Source of the DNA: Methylophaga sp.
GTDB taxonomy: Bacteria; Pseudomonadota; Gammaproteobacteria; Nitrosococcales; Methylophagaceae
DNA length: 40,253 bases
Assembly: GCA_002733105.1 (NCBI GenBank)
Contig: NVUI01000007.1
Location: 51,093-91,345 of the forward strand
Reading direction: 5' to 3'
In this document: piece by piece, positions 8,523 through 15,950 of the stretch
Layout: each line of letters begins with the position of its first letter
Position numbering within the stretch: the first letter of the stretch is position 1
Program-made: the position numbers and the translations under genes
Notes under the pieces: generated by a model
Database searches by the model: none
Told to the model about the DNA's origin: nothing
The model's input: the letters and a program-made list of their open reading frames with translations, nothing else

Positions 8523-8747
8523 TTACTTTTTAAATTTTCGTGATTTTTGTAATTGATATGCCATGCTACCAAGTGAAAAATGAAGTGTCTTCATCAAGAT
8601 ATCGATCTTTTTGGCAATATCGTTAGTTGAATGAACAGCAGTTAGTGCTGATTTTAATTTTCTTTCAATTGCTACAGCAAATAATAGACCTTCATTGGTC
8701 TGTTCTATTACTTTAATGTCATGTGTAAATTGTTTATACGTTTTCAT
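8523..8747 (-). CDS. Small helical protein of unknown function
   Basis: A 74-residue protein, largely helical (HDIKVIEQTNEGLLFAVAIE) and basic at the C-terminus (LQKSRKFKK). It is followed 4 bases later by the broken ribbon-helix-helix ORF, so the two were probably co-transcribed. I recognise no family; an accessory or toxin-like partner of the RHH protein is possible but unsupported beyond position. Confidence 0.45.
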   Translation of the reverse strand: MKTYKQFTHDIKVIEQTNEGLLFAVAIERKLKSALTAVHSTNDIAKKIDILMKTLHFSLGSMAYQLQKSRKFKK

Positions 8748-9154
8748 ATTAATAATCGTTAATCCTTAAATGTCTGACACAACTTAACAATAAAGCAATT
8801 TAAATTATGCCTTTAACCAAATTACGTAGAAGAAATTTCAAAATTAAAACACATCTTCAATGCTTTCGTTATTTACCCTATTTACTGTAACGTCTTGTGA
8901 TTTTTTATCCTTGATAACTCTACTTTTATTTGTATTACATAGTTATTTATAAAAGTTTGAATTCGTAGTCCATCATATGTTTTCCATACGCTTACTACTG
9001 CTTAATAAACAGCAAACTGAAATAATGTAATAAAATATACAAAATATTACATTTACTTATATACCAACACTTATAGAGATAAATAATTTACGTGTTCACA
9101 TATTTGTAATAAAATGTATAAGATTTATTTTTTTATTACATTAAGAGAGAAGGT
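8748..9154. other. AT-rich gene-free region upstream of the recombinase
   Basis: About 400 bases, very AT-rich, with no convincing gene on either strand. A start-less 30-codon minus-strand frame (KDKKSQDVTVNRVNNESIED) may be decayed coding DNA. The right half contains the two GTAATAAAAT repeats annotated separately. Confidence 0.5.
9027..9139. repeat. Paired GTAATAAAAT inverted repeats upstream of the integrase
   Basis: Two copies begin with GTAATAAAAT, at 9027 and 9106, and each ends in the inverse ATTAC (9046-9050 and 9135-9139). The first is a compact imperfect palindrome (GTAAT...ATTAC, 24 bp); the second is 34 bp. They lie 15-130 bases upstream of the recombinase start and could be operators or recombinase arm sites. 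Confidence 0.45.
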
Positions 9155-9762
9155 ATGGGTAAAGCCGGACGACCTAAAGGAACAACTGGACAGGCACAAG
9201 TCCTCGCTGGGAACGATGTCAATGAACTATTAATTTATCTTTATCAAACCCATAAAAAAAACGGTAAGCGAAACATGGCAATAGTGATGATGAGTTTCAA
9301 ATTAGGTTTGAGGGCAAAAGAGCTGGCAGCTCTAAAAATTAAGGATGTCTACGATGGAAATAAATTAAAAAACACACTTCGATTAATCGCTGAATATACA
9401 AAAGGCAACAAACACCGAGACTTGCCATTAAACAATGAAGTACTTATCGGGATACTTGAGACCTACATCGAAACAAGAAAAGGTTAATATTCAATATAAA
9501 TGCCCCCTTGTTCAGATCACAACGAGGCAGCTATTTTTCTCCAAATGCAATGGTTCGCGTTTTAAAAAATATTTATATTAATGCTGGATTTGAAGATGCT
9601 AGCTCGCATAGTGGAAGGCGATCATTATTAACGAAGCTCGCTGATGAAGGTGTTTCAGCATTTCATATACAAGAGATTGCAGGTCACGCTAGCGTACTCA
9701 CAACTCAAAGATACATCGATCACAACCCAATTGTAATCGCTAATATTTTAAAAAATGTTTAG
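9155..9762 (+). pseudogene. Tyrosine recombinase/integrase, broken by a frameshift
   Basis: Two adjacent ORFs (9155-9487 and the frame containing 9508-9762) together form a short tyrosine recombinase of about 200 residues. The first half carries the first catalytic Arg (FKLGLRAKELAALKI) and the beta-strand Lys (YTKGNKHRDLPL). The second half carries H-x-x-R (SSHSGRRSLLT), the GH motif (IAGHASVLTTQ) and the nucleophile Tyr (QRYIDHNP). The frames join near 9478-9488 at an AAAA run, where one base change would restore reading into NINAPLFRSQRG. There is no separate N-terminal core-binding domain, but the start (GKAGRPKGTTGQ) looks natural for short recombinases of this type. RBS AGAGAGAAGG. Either inactive or read by frameshifting or a sequencing error. 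It marks the region as a mobile island. Confidence 0.85.
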
Positions 9763-9845
9763 TGTAATACATCTCATTTTACATCTTATGCTAGCCTTTC
9801 CTCATTGCCAAAATAGTCTGGATATCTATCATGACGAAGTAATAC

Positions 9846-11723
9846 TTAAATTTTTAATGTTTTATTCTGTTTGTTATAAAAGTCACCAACACACCTTGGG
9901 CCGCTATTTAAATCTTCATCTATCATGGATGTTGTGAATATAATTTGATGATCTATTTCAAGAGCATCAGATAATTTTACGACTTCACGTTGAAAAAGTT
10001 GACTTCTTTCCTCTTTCATTCCCTTATCTTCAATATTATCTATCAATAAAAACCGAGGGTACAAATAAGTTGAATCCATACAAGAAGCTTTTAACATTGC
10101 CAGTCTGAATGAGTTTTTTAGATACACCATTGAACTTGCAGAAAATAAAGCCCTTTGATCAATAGACACTCTATCATCAGCAAAATCAAACTCAATATTT
10201 CTTCCATCATTAAAAACTTCTTCATGTCCAGTATCAGCATGAACTAATTCAAGTGTAGCTTGTGATAGTTTATATTTTTTTTGTCTAATTGCACTTTCAT
10301 TTCGGGCTTCTAATCTTTTAATATCTGCATCTAGAGAAGTGACTCTGCCTTGTAAATTCTCACGCTCTTCATATAATCCATAGAGTTTTGCAAACTCTTC
10401 TTTACTTTTATTTAAAGCTGAAACCTGATTATTTAGTGAGCCAATTTCATTAAGCTTCATCCGTAATTCCAGAGTAATCTCTCGTTGCGGCTTACTCAAT
10501 ACTTCAAAGTTTCGTTCTTTCTCATCAAGTTTCGTTTCTACCTGACTTAACGCAGTTTGATACTCTTGGAGGTAACTCTGCTTATATTCGATAAGCTTTA
10601 ATGACTCAGCTATCTGAAACTCAATTTCTTTTCTCACCTTAAAGGTTGGATCAAAACCACTATCTTCAACAGTTTCGTTATTACCACATACAGAACAACC
10701 TAAATCATGTTTAATAAGCTCCTTCTGGCATGCAGGGCAATGATTAAATGCAATATCTGATAATGCATTAATCGTCTGCTTAGTTTCTTTTAAAGCTTCT
10801 ATACGAGCTTGTAATGAAGTAATAAAAAGTTGTGAATCATTAATTTCAAATGAAGTTGTAGAAATTTGATCTGATACTTGAGCTTGCAGTTTTCTATTTT
10901 CTTGCACTTCTATCGTTAGTTTTTGTAGGATAGACTGTTCACTTTCAGAACTATCTTTTCCAGTAGAGGAATCAATTTCTCTTTCTAACTTGTCTACAGA
11001 GTCTTGCCTCTCATTAATCTCTGAATCAATTTCAGCCACAGTCTTAATCGTGCCACCCAGGAAAGAATGAATGGTTTTAATTTCTTTCACTCTACTATCT
11101 AAAAGGGCTTCTAATTTTTGTAAATCTACTCGTTTTTCATAAAGTGAAAAATCTGACAACCCTATTAACAGCTCGCCTATTGCTTGTCTTTTTCGTGGAG
11201 AATCAAACTGATCAAACTTAAATAATCGATCAGGTGACGTCATCTGGTCTACATACATCATTCTCAATAATTGATGCATAGTGATACTATTTTTATCTTC
11301 CGACTTTGAATATGGAATTCCTAGTTCTCTGAAAATAACCTTATAAAAACTTTCTTTAGTATCGGCATTGTATGGATATCTTATCCAGTCTGTAATTTTC
11401 GCTTGAATTGCATCATCAAATGTACCAGAAAAAATGTCCATTCCTTTACGTCCACCTTCCTTTATCTCCCGTTTAAGAGTAAATATGTTCCCACTCAAAT
11501 TAACTTCAGTAAAAACAAAGTCACATGATTTCGCCTCTTCCTTAAATTTAGTTAAATCACCACCCAGGCCATAAAAAATAAAATCAGCTATAGTAGATTT
11601 ACCTGAGCTGTTCGAACCTCGAATAATATTGACTCCTAAGCCAAACTTTTCGTCGTATGCTGTCTTATTTCCTTTCGTTATAACTAATCGATTCACCATT
11701 AAAAAGGGTTTAAACTGGGTCAT
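9846..11723 (-). CDS. ABC-3C system ATPase: SMC/Rad50-like ABC ATPase with zinc-hook-like cysteines
   Basis: A 625-residue protein. Walker A is GSNSSGKST (36-44) near the N-terminus, and long coiled coils occupy most of the middle. A CPACQKEL...CSVCGNN four-cysteine set lies near residues 326-346 at the coil tip, like a zinc hook. The C-terminal head has a signature-like ALFSASSMVYLKNSFRLA and Walker B-like FLLIDNIED. Its start overlaps the middle-component gene by 14 bp. The ABC + middle component + effector/CTD arrangement is that of ABC-three-component conflict systems. The ATPase would be the sensor/motor that controls the membrane effector encoded upstream. It ends convergent with the recombinase. 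Confidence 0.85.
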   Translation of the reverse strand: MTQFKPFLMVNRLVITKGNKTAYDEKFGLGVNIIRGSNSSGKSTIADFIFYGLGGDLTKFKEEAKSCDFVFTEVNLSGNIFTLKREIKEGGRKGMDIFSGTFDDAIQAKITDWIRYPYNADTKESFYKVIFRELGIPYSKSEDKNSITMHQLLRMMYVDQMTSPDRLFKFDQFDSPRKRQAIGELLIGLSDFSLYEKRVDLQKLEALLDSRVKEIKTIHSFLGGTIKTVAEIDSEINERQDSVDKLEREIDSSTGKDSSESEQSILQKLTIEVQENRKLQAQVSDQISTTSFEINDSQLFITSLQARIEALKETKQTINALSDIAFNHCPACQKELIKHDLGCSVCGNNETVEDSGFDPTFKVRKEIEFQIAESLKLIEYKQSYLQEYQTALSQVETKLDEKERNFEVLSKPQREITLELRMKLNEIGSLNNQVSALNKSKEEFAKLYGLYEERENLQGRVTSLDADIKRLEARNESAIRQKKYKLSQATLELVHADTGHEEVFNDGRNIEFDFADDRVSIDQRALFSASSMVYLKNSFRLAMLKASCMDSTYLYPRFLLIDNIEDKGMKEERSQLFQREVVKLSDALEIDHQIIFTTSMIDEDLNSGPRCVGDFYNKQNKTLKI

Positions 11724-12213
11724 ATCTGTACTCCATTAAACCTGTTCTTTTTTTCAATCCTGACTCTCCCATCAGATCAACTTGATTCAAAATATCAATT
11801 AAACTACTCATGTAGCCATCAGAATATTTCTGATTATTACTTAATAAATTAGTTATTCCTTTAGCATCAAAACCTCTTGAGAGCCTTAGCTTGCCATTAA
11901 TTTCACTAAAGATATCTTTAGCAATCAGTATTTGAAGAGCTTGAATATGATAATCTCCCATTTCAGAGAATAATCGTTTTTTATCAGGTAATATTTCATA
12001 TGGTTCATGTATCTTTGCAGCTTTTTTCTTTACATCTAATACACCCTTAACTCTTGGAAAAGCGATACTTTCAACGAGATATGGAAATACAAAAAATATA
12101 TCGTAGATTCTTAAACGAACGAAATCAAACTCTTCAAGATTTTGTAACTTAGCAATTGTGATGAACCTGTACATGCAATGATATAAATCATTGCGAGGAT
12201 GATAAATAATCAC
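11710..12213 (-). CDS. ABC-3C middle component
   Basis: A 167-residue protein beginning MIIYHPRNDLYHCMYRFI, with IYDIFFVFPYLVESI and a C-terminal winged-helix-like region (HIQALQILIAKDIF onwards). This resembles the middle-component (MC) families that bridge the ATPase and the effector in ABC-three-component systems; I cannot assign the exact MC subfamily. The gene begins 3 bases after the CTD gene ends and overlaps the ATPase start by 14 bp, so the three are translationally coupled. The operonic order is strong support; the sequence resemblance is from memory. Confidence 0.7.
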   Translation of the reverse strand: MIIYHPRNDLYHCMYRFITIAKLQNLEEFDFVRLRIYDIFFVFPYLVESIAFPRVKGVLDVKKKAAKIHEPYEILPDKKRLFSEMGDYHIQALQILIAKDIFSEINGKLRLSRGFDAKGITNLLSNNQKYSDGYMSSLIDILNQVDLMGESGLKKRTGLMEYRYDPV

Positions 12214-12216
12214 CGC

Positions 12217-12855
12217 TTAATCCCATTCAATGTAACAATTACCTGTAAGCACATACAATAAACCATATAAATCCTCCTTATCTATTAGCAAGCTACATCC
12301 TTCGACACTATGTAACAGAGGTCCGATAATTTTATTTACCACCAAATCGTCTATTTCATATTCTTGGAATTCACGAGACTTTACTCGTGAGCTAATTTCA
12401 GATTGAAAGGTAACTCTGATTTGCACGAGTAAATGTGTGTAAATTTTCTGAGCAGATTCAAAGTGAGAATTTTTCATTATTTTTTTTGTTATGGACTCTT
12501 TCAGATCCATCGCCATTTCAACTAAATGAGCTCTATTTCCACTATTTAGTTTTTCATTCAAATCGCGTAGAGAACCTTCTACTTTTCTATAAAGAAAATT
12601 ATTTAACTTATCAGAAAACTCTTTATATTCATGATCTAACAGTATTTCTTTCTCATGCTCTTCAACTAGTTCTTTTAATATTGTATCTTCACGATATATC
12701 AATGGCCCATAGTTATTATTTATAGAGTTATCTATTAAATCTCGGGCTGCGACCTTATCAGCAGTTATATTCTTTTGTGTCGTCTTATTCGCGTCAAATA
12801 CCGGCACTCTGTTATCCCTTCTTATCCCGCCCAGTAACATCACCTCCAGCGACAA
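12217..12855 (-). CDS. ABC-3C C-terminal domain (effector-associated) protein, probably the 3' part of a split effector
   Basis: A 212-residue ORF, largely helical, ending LLYVLTGNCYIEWD, a tail I recognise as typical of ABC-3C effector C-terminal domains. It lacks a convincing start: the ORF-track start is a TTG, and the nearest ATG (12840) has GGAGG only 2 bases away. Its first codons overlap the preceding 63-residue ORF by 44 bp in another frame. Skipping one base near 12812-12825 would fuse TM-GGDVTGRDK to RDNRVPVFDANKTTQ and give one effector of about 255 residues with an N-terminal membrane anchor. Split effector, frameshift mutation and programmed shift are all possible. Confidence 0.75.
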   Translation of the reverse strand: MSLEVMLLGGIRRDNRVPVFDANKTTQKNITADKVAARDLIDNSINNNYGPLIYREDTILKELVEEHEKEILLDHEYKEFSDKLNNFLYRKVEGSLRDLNEKLNSGNRAHLVEMAMDLKESITKKIMKNSHFESAQKIYTHLLVQIRVTFQSEISSRVKSREFQEYEIDDLVVNKIIGPLLHSVEGCSLLIDKEDLYGLLYVLTGNCYIEWD

Positions 12856-13003
12856 TATTCTCTTGTTTCACTTGGTTATCAGGGTTTTTTTTGCGAAAAA
12901 CTATCCATCCAAGCACACTTCCGATAACACTTATAATGAAAACGCCTATACCTGAAAAAAGCACATCAAAGTTATCCTTAACCCATTGAAAACAATCTTT
13001 CAC
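12812..13003 (-). CDS. Single-pass membrane segment of the ABC-3C effector (separate ORF or frameshifted N-terminus)
   Basis: A 63-residue ORF with a GTG start at 13003 and AGAGGG upstream. One hydrophobic helix (FSGIGVFIISVIGSVLGWIV) is followed by a KQENIVAGGDVTGRDKKG tail. The GGDxxGRDK pattern commonly occurs in conflict-system effectors, just before the conserved C-terminal domain. It overlaps the CTD ORF by 44 bp in a different frame. This suggests that both parts belong to one transmembrane effector, which would act at the inner membrane when released by the ATPase complex. Confidence 0.65.
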   Translation of the reverse strand: MKDCFQWVKDNFDVLFSGIGVFIISVIGSVLGWIVFRKKNPDNQVKQENIVAGGDVTGRDKKG

Positions 13004-13229
13004 GACAAACTACCCTCTTAATTAAAGCTACCTACTCATTCAGGGCATAATTTATAATAAACCCAAAGACTTAAGGCTAACATATCATAGAAATACAATG
13101 CAAAGATGAGTCTTTAAGTTAATCATGTGATAACTGATACACATTCCTGATACATTTGTATTATAATTAACACTTATGTGTGCTGATATAACTGCCGTAT
13201 AGCAGTGTCTTGGTTTTGGTGGTAAGTCC
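13004..13229. other. Gene-free region between the ABC-3C operon and the island end
   Basis: No credible ORF. The AT-rich stretch next to the GTG at 13003 should contain the ABC-3C promoter on the minus strand, but no clear -35/-10 pair stands out. Confidence 0.4.
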
Positions 13230-13245
13230 CTGACTCTCCGCCATT
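13230..13245 (+). other. Probable attachment site: tRNA-Ser 3'-end remnant
   Basis: The sequence GTCCCTGACTCTCCGCCA, ending at about 13243, matches the T-arm/acceptor 3' end of a tRNA-Ser, with discriminator G before CCA. A tRNA-type terminator follows 12 bases later. No matching GGAGAGT 5' acceptor strand or cloverleaf exists in the preceding 100 bases, so this is a duplicated 3' fragment, as left by integrases that use tRNA 3' ends. The complete tRNA would then lie beyond the left edge of the window. Confidence 0.5.
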
Positions 13246-13255
13246 ATATTAAATT

Positions 13256-13287
13256 AAGCCTCTGTTTTAAGGGGCTTTTTTGTTTTT
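13256..13287 (+). terminator. Rho-independent terminator after the tRNA-Ser remnant
   Basis: AAGCCTC pairs with GGGGCTT (one G-T wobble) across an 8-base loop, followed by TTTTTGTTTTT. It is placed as a normal tRNA transcript terminator, supporting the view that backbone DNA begins here. Confidence 0.8.
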
Positions 13288-13600
13288 ACGATTTCACAAA
13301 CACGTCTGTTGTACCACGTGATAGCCGTTGAATTCTACCCATCCAATAAATCACTTTATGAAATGGAGACATTTCACCATCATCACATTCTAGTCAAACA
13401 GCTTGGAATGCCCTGCAGCATTACTCCATGTGCTATAACTGCTCTATCAGCTAAGTCTTGATCTACTGTTGATCAAGCTGGACTGGATTAAAGATATATA
13501 TAATTATCCTTAAAATGTAGGAAAAAGAGGACGAACAACATACTATGGCACATCCCAAATCATTCCGATCCTGGGCATAAATCTGAATTTAGGAATTAAC
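13288..13600. other. Gene-free stretch with a small hairpin
   Basis: No ORF supported. A perfect 7-bp stem, CTTGATC (13457-13463) and GATCAAG (13471-13477), surrounds a TACTGTT loop; the spacing is too wide for an Anr/Fnr box. The cupin gene's promoter presumably lies in the last 100 bases. Confidence 0.4.
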
Positions 13601-13951
13601 ATGAAAGAAATTACAGTTGATAGCAACCCAAGTGAAACACTTTTAAAAGAAATGGGTGCTGCTCACTGGCCAACATGGGAAAAAGAAGTATCTGTATTTA
13701 CGTGGGAATTTGTTACAACAGAAACAGCACTTATTTTAGAAGGTGAGTGTGAAATAACACCTGCAGATGGAGGCGCTTCAACTACTTTCAAAGCGGGTGA
13801 CTTAGTGGTATTTCCATTAGGCTATAAAGGTAGCTGGGAAGTGAAAAAAGCGCTTAAAAAACGCTTCAAACATAATGGGGGTAACGTTGTTAAATGTGCT
13901 TTTAACCGTTTGAAAATATGGTCAAACTTCACTAAATCAATTATAAAATAA
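13601..13951 (+). CDS. Cupin-domain protein (DUF861/Cupin_3 type)
   Basis: A 116-residue cytoplasmic protein with the compact Cupin_3 pattern: EMGAAHWPTWEKEVSVFTWEF, then ALILEGECEITPADGG, then FKAGDLVVFPLGYKGSWEV. These correspond to the two cupin motifs of small DUF861 proteins related to ureidoglycine/ethanolamine-type cupins; the substrate is unknown. Typical members end soon after KKRFK. Here about 20 extra basic residues follow (GGNVVKCAFNRLKIWSNF), so the C-terminus may be a frameshifted extension. It appears to be monocistronic and faces the convergent lipoprotein gene across a long palindrome. Confidence 0.8.
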   Translation: MKEITVDSNPSETLLKEMGAAHWPTWEKEVSVFTWEFVTTETALILEGECEITPADGGASTTFKAGDLVVFPLGYKGSWEVKKALKKRFKHNGGNVVKCAFNRLKIWSNFTKSIIK

Positions 13952-14081
13952 AATTCACCTCTATTATTGCCACAATAACTGCTTCTGATATTTTGACAAA
14001 TTGGTATTCTGAAGATGAATAAATATCACCTTCTTTACTACCCCGTGCTATTAAAAAAATCTGGAATTTTTTCTATTTTTC

Positions 14082-14122
14082 TTGTTACAGCTAATATACT
14101 TATAGTGTATTATCTGTAACAA
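14082..14122. repeat. Near-perfect 41-bp palindrome between convergent genes
   Basis: The arms are TTGTTACAG + TAATATAC (14082-14099) and GTGTATTA + CTGTAACAA (14105-14122), with a 5-base TTATA centre. There is one internal C/T mismatch and one wobble pair. It has no adjacent long T-run and lies between the cupin gene and the convergent lipoprotein gene. Confidence 0.75.
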
Positions 14123-14210
14123 AATAAACTATATTATCTCTTTAAATCAATAATTTATTGACATTTATAACCCAGCTCTAATCTACTGTTTTGTGAGTTA
14201 AATCCCGGCT

Positions 14211-14696
14211 TCAATCATTTTTTGTTAACCATGCTAAAAATACCTCTTCAGTGATCAAGCCAGTTATTTTTGTTTTCTTATGGTGTTCATCAAATAAAAA
14301 AGTTAGTGGTAGCTCGCCTCGCCAACGCTTATCAACATCAAAATATAAAGTCTCAGCATGCGGCATAGCAAAAACCCACGCTTCCATTTGTTGCAAATTA
14401 AACGACGCTAACGTAGATCTGATCGTGTCTTTATCCAGAAAGGGATCGGTTGCTACGGTGATCAAGTTTATCTCAGGATGCTGCTGCAGAGTTTGGCCAA
14501 ACTGCTCTAATTCTTTCATGCAATATGCACAGTCCTCAGACCAAAACATGATGAGATAAGCTTTGCCCTGATAGTGTTTTTGTATGTTTTCAAATGAGCC
14601 TTTAACAAAATTGTTAACTTGTTGTTGCTCAGTGCAAGCACAAATAAGCCAAATACAGATCGAAACAATAAACAAACGGCTAATTATCAATTTCAT
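14211..14696 (-). CDS. Thioredoxin-fold lipoprotein (TlpA/ResA-like)
   Basis: About 161 residues. The N-terminal lipoprotein signal has a lipobox-like LICAC, so the protein is probably anchored to a membrane facing the periplasm. The thioredoxin fold has the redox motif CAYC (LIMFWSEDCAYCMKELEQF) and the cis-Pro region ELPLTFLFDEHHK. The family reduces disulfides or metal sites in periplasmic proteins. ATG 14696 is preferred over the GTG at 14699. The gene overlaps the end of the upstream Asp-box gene, so they are translationally coupled in a TonB receptor-propeller-thioredoxin operon. It may keep the CACC motif of the propeller reduced; that is inference. Confidence 0.85.
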   Translation of the reverse strand: MKLIISRLFIVSICIWLICACTEQQQVNNFVKGSFENIQKHYQGKAYLIMFWSEDCAYCMKELEQFGQTLQQHPEINLITVATDPFLDKDTIRSTLASFNLQQMEAWVFAMPHAETLYFDVDKRWRGELPLTFLFDEHHKKTKITGLITEEVFLAWLTKND

Positions 14697-15927
14697 CACC
14701 GTTAATAATTAATTTTGTTTGTAAACTATGAGCACCACCAACAGTGCTTTCAGTCCATAGCAGTAAAAATTCTTTATTCATTGCTATCACTCTAGGGTGT
14801 GATGAACGGATGCCTTTTGTTGATATTGCTATCTGCTCACCCCATGTTTCGCCACCATCCTGAGATAAGGCATATACCACTTCAAAGCCACTTTCGCTGA
14901 TCTGATCCCATGTTGCTAATACGATGCCATTGTCCAAAACAGCAATATCACTGTGTACAGCACTGCTATCACCTAATTGAATTTTGGCAGACCAACTTCG
15001 GCCTTGATCTACCGAGTTAAGATAATAAACCCCAAGGTATTGCTCATGACCTGTCGCCACAGTGGCATGAAATTGTCCTGACTCATCAAAAGCAAGACCA
15101 CCCCCAATATGTGGGCAGCCTTCAAAATCCCAGTTAAAGTCTCCGACTGAACTTAAACGCTGCCACTTTCCGTGTTGATCCACTTGGCCTAAGGCCATAT
15201 CAGACGGTTGTTTGTCTCGGTATAAAACATAGAGTTGGCCTTCACCATCAAAACGAGCCGTGTTCCAACAACATGCACAGGTTTGTTGATCTAAGGTTTT
15301 ATTAGCGAGCCATGTTATTCCGCCATTTTGGCTGTGGGTATACCGCATACCTTGTGAGCCTTTGCCAAGCTGTTGTCGGCTATCTAACCAAACTAGCGAG
15401 ATCTGTTTCTCATTGCTATCCATAGCAAAAAAACCATGTGCACCATCCCAGTCTGCCGGCATGCCTGCTTGCTGCCAACTTTGTCCACCATCAGCCGATC
15501 GAACACTCATCATCGGTCCGGCATTATGCGGTGCCCCTTCTTTTTTGCTCATCCATACCGCCACAATATTATTGCCTTGCACCGCCAAACGCGCATCATT
15601 GCCACGATGAAATTTTGCCGTGATATCCATAGTCGCAGTGATATTCACTAACTTGGACCATGTTTGGCCATGATCTGGAGAAGATTGATACCAAAGGCTT
15701 GCTTGATCTTGATCTTGATCTAATTTCCCCAGCAATAAATGCAGCCTGCCATTAACAAACTTTATATCAACACTCACCACACCGCTTGTCGAATGAGGCC
15801 GAACAGAAACGCCTGCTTGCTCAGTCGTTGAGCCATGTTGATGTGTGGTTCTATCGTGACTAAAAAAATAGACGGCTAAAGCCAACACAAGCACAGCTAA
15901 GCCTATTATTATTTTTTGCTTATTCAT
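14680..15927 (-). CDS. Asp-box (BNR) beta-propeller, sialidase-like fold, membrane-anchored, with CxCC motif
   Basis: A 415-residue protein with an N-terminal membrane anchor (IIIGLAVLVLALAVYFF) and five Asp-box repeats: SSPDHGQTW (82-90), SADGGQSW (144-151), SQNGGITW (199-206), SVDQGRSW (305-312) and SQDGGETW (355-362). The fold is therefore a six-bladed sialidase-like propeller, but that does not prove sialidase activity. An unusual CACC (217-220) and a CPH (271-273) could bind metal or be redox-active. The protein lies between a TonB receptor and a thioredoxin-like lipoprotein, 23 bases after the receptor, which points to uptake or handling of a metal or cofactor at the cell envelope. Confidence 0.8.
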   Translation of the reverse strand: MNKQKIIIGLAVLVLALAVYFFSHDRTTHQHGSTTEQAGVSVRPHSTSGVVSVDIKFVNGRLHLLLGKLDQDQDQASLWYQSSPDHGQTWSKLVNITATMDITAKFHRGNDARLAVQGNNIVAVWMSKKEGAPHNAGPMMSVRSADGGQSWQQAGMPADWDGAHGFFAMDSNEKQISLVWLDSRQQLGKGSQGMRYTHSQNGGITWLANKTLDQQTCACCWNTARFDGEGQLYVLYRDKQPSDMALGQVDQHGKWQRLSSVGDFNWDFEGCPHIGGGLAFDESGQFHATVATGHEQYLGVYYLNSVDQGRSWSAKIQLGDSSAVHSDIAVLDNGIVLATWDQISESGFEVVYALSQDGGETWGEQIAISTKGIRSSHPRVIAMNKEFLLLWTESTVGGAHSLQTKLIINGDEIDN

Positions 15928-15950
15928 TATTTATCAGCCTCAATATTACG

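Noticed and set aside
13150-13250. Possible complete tRNA-Ser gene
   Set aside because: Only the 3' acceptor and part of the T-arm are present. No GGAGAGT 5' strand, D-arm or anticodon arm could be placed in the preceding 100 bases.
13457-13477. Fnr-type box from TTGATC...GATCAA
   Set aside because: The half-sites are too far apart; it is only a small hairpin.
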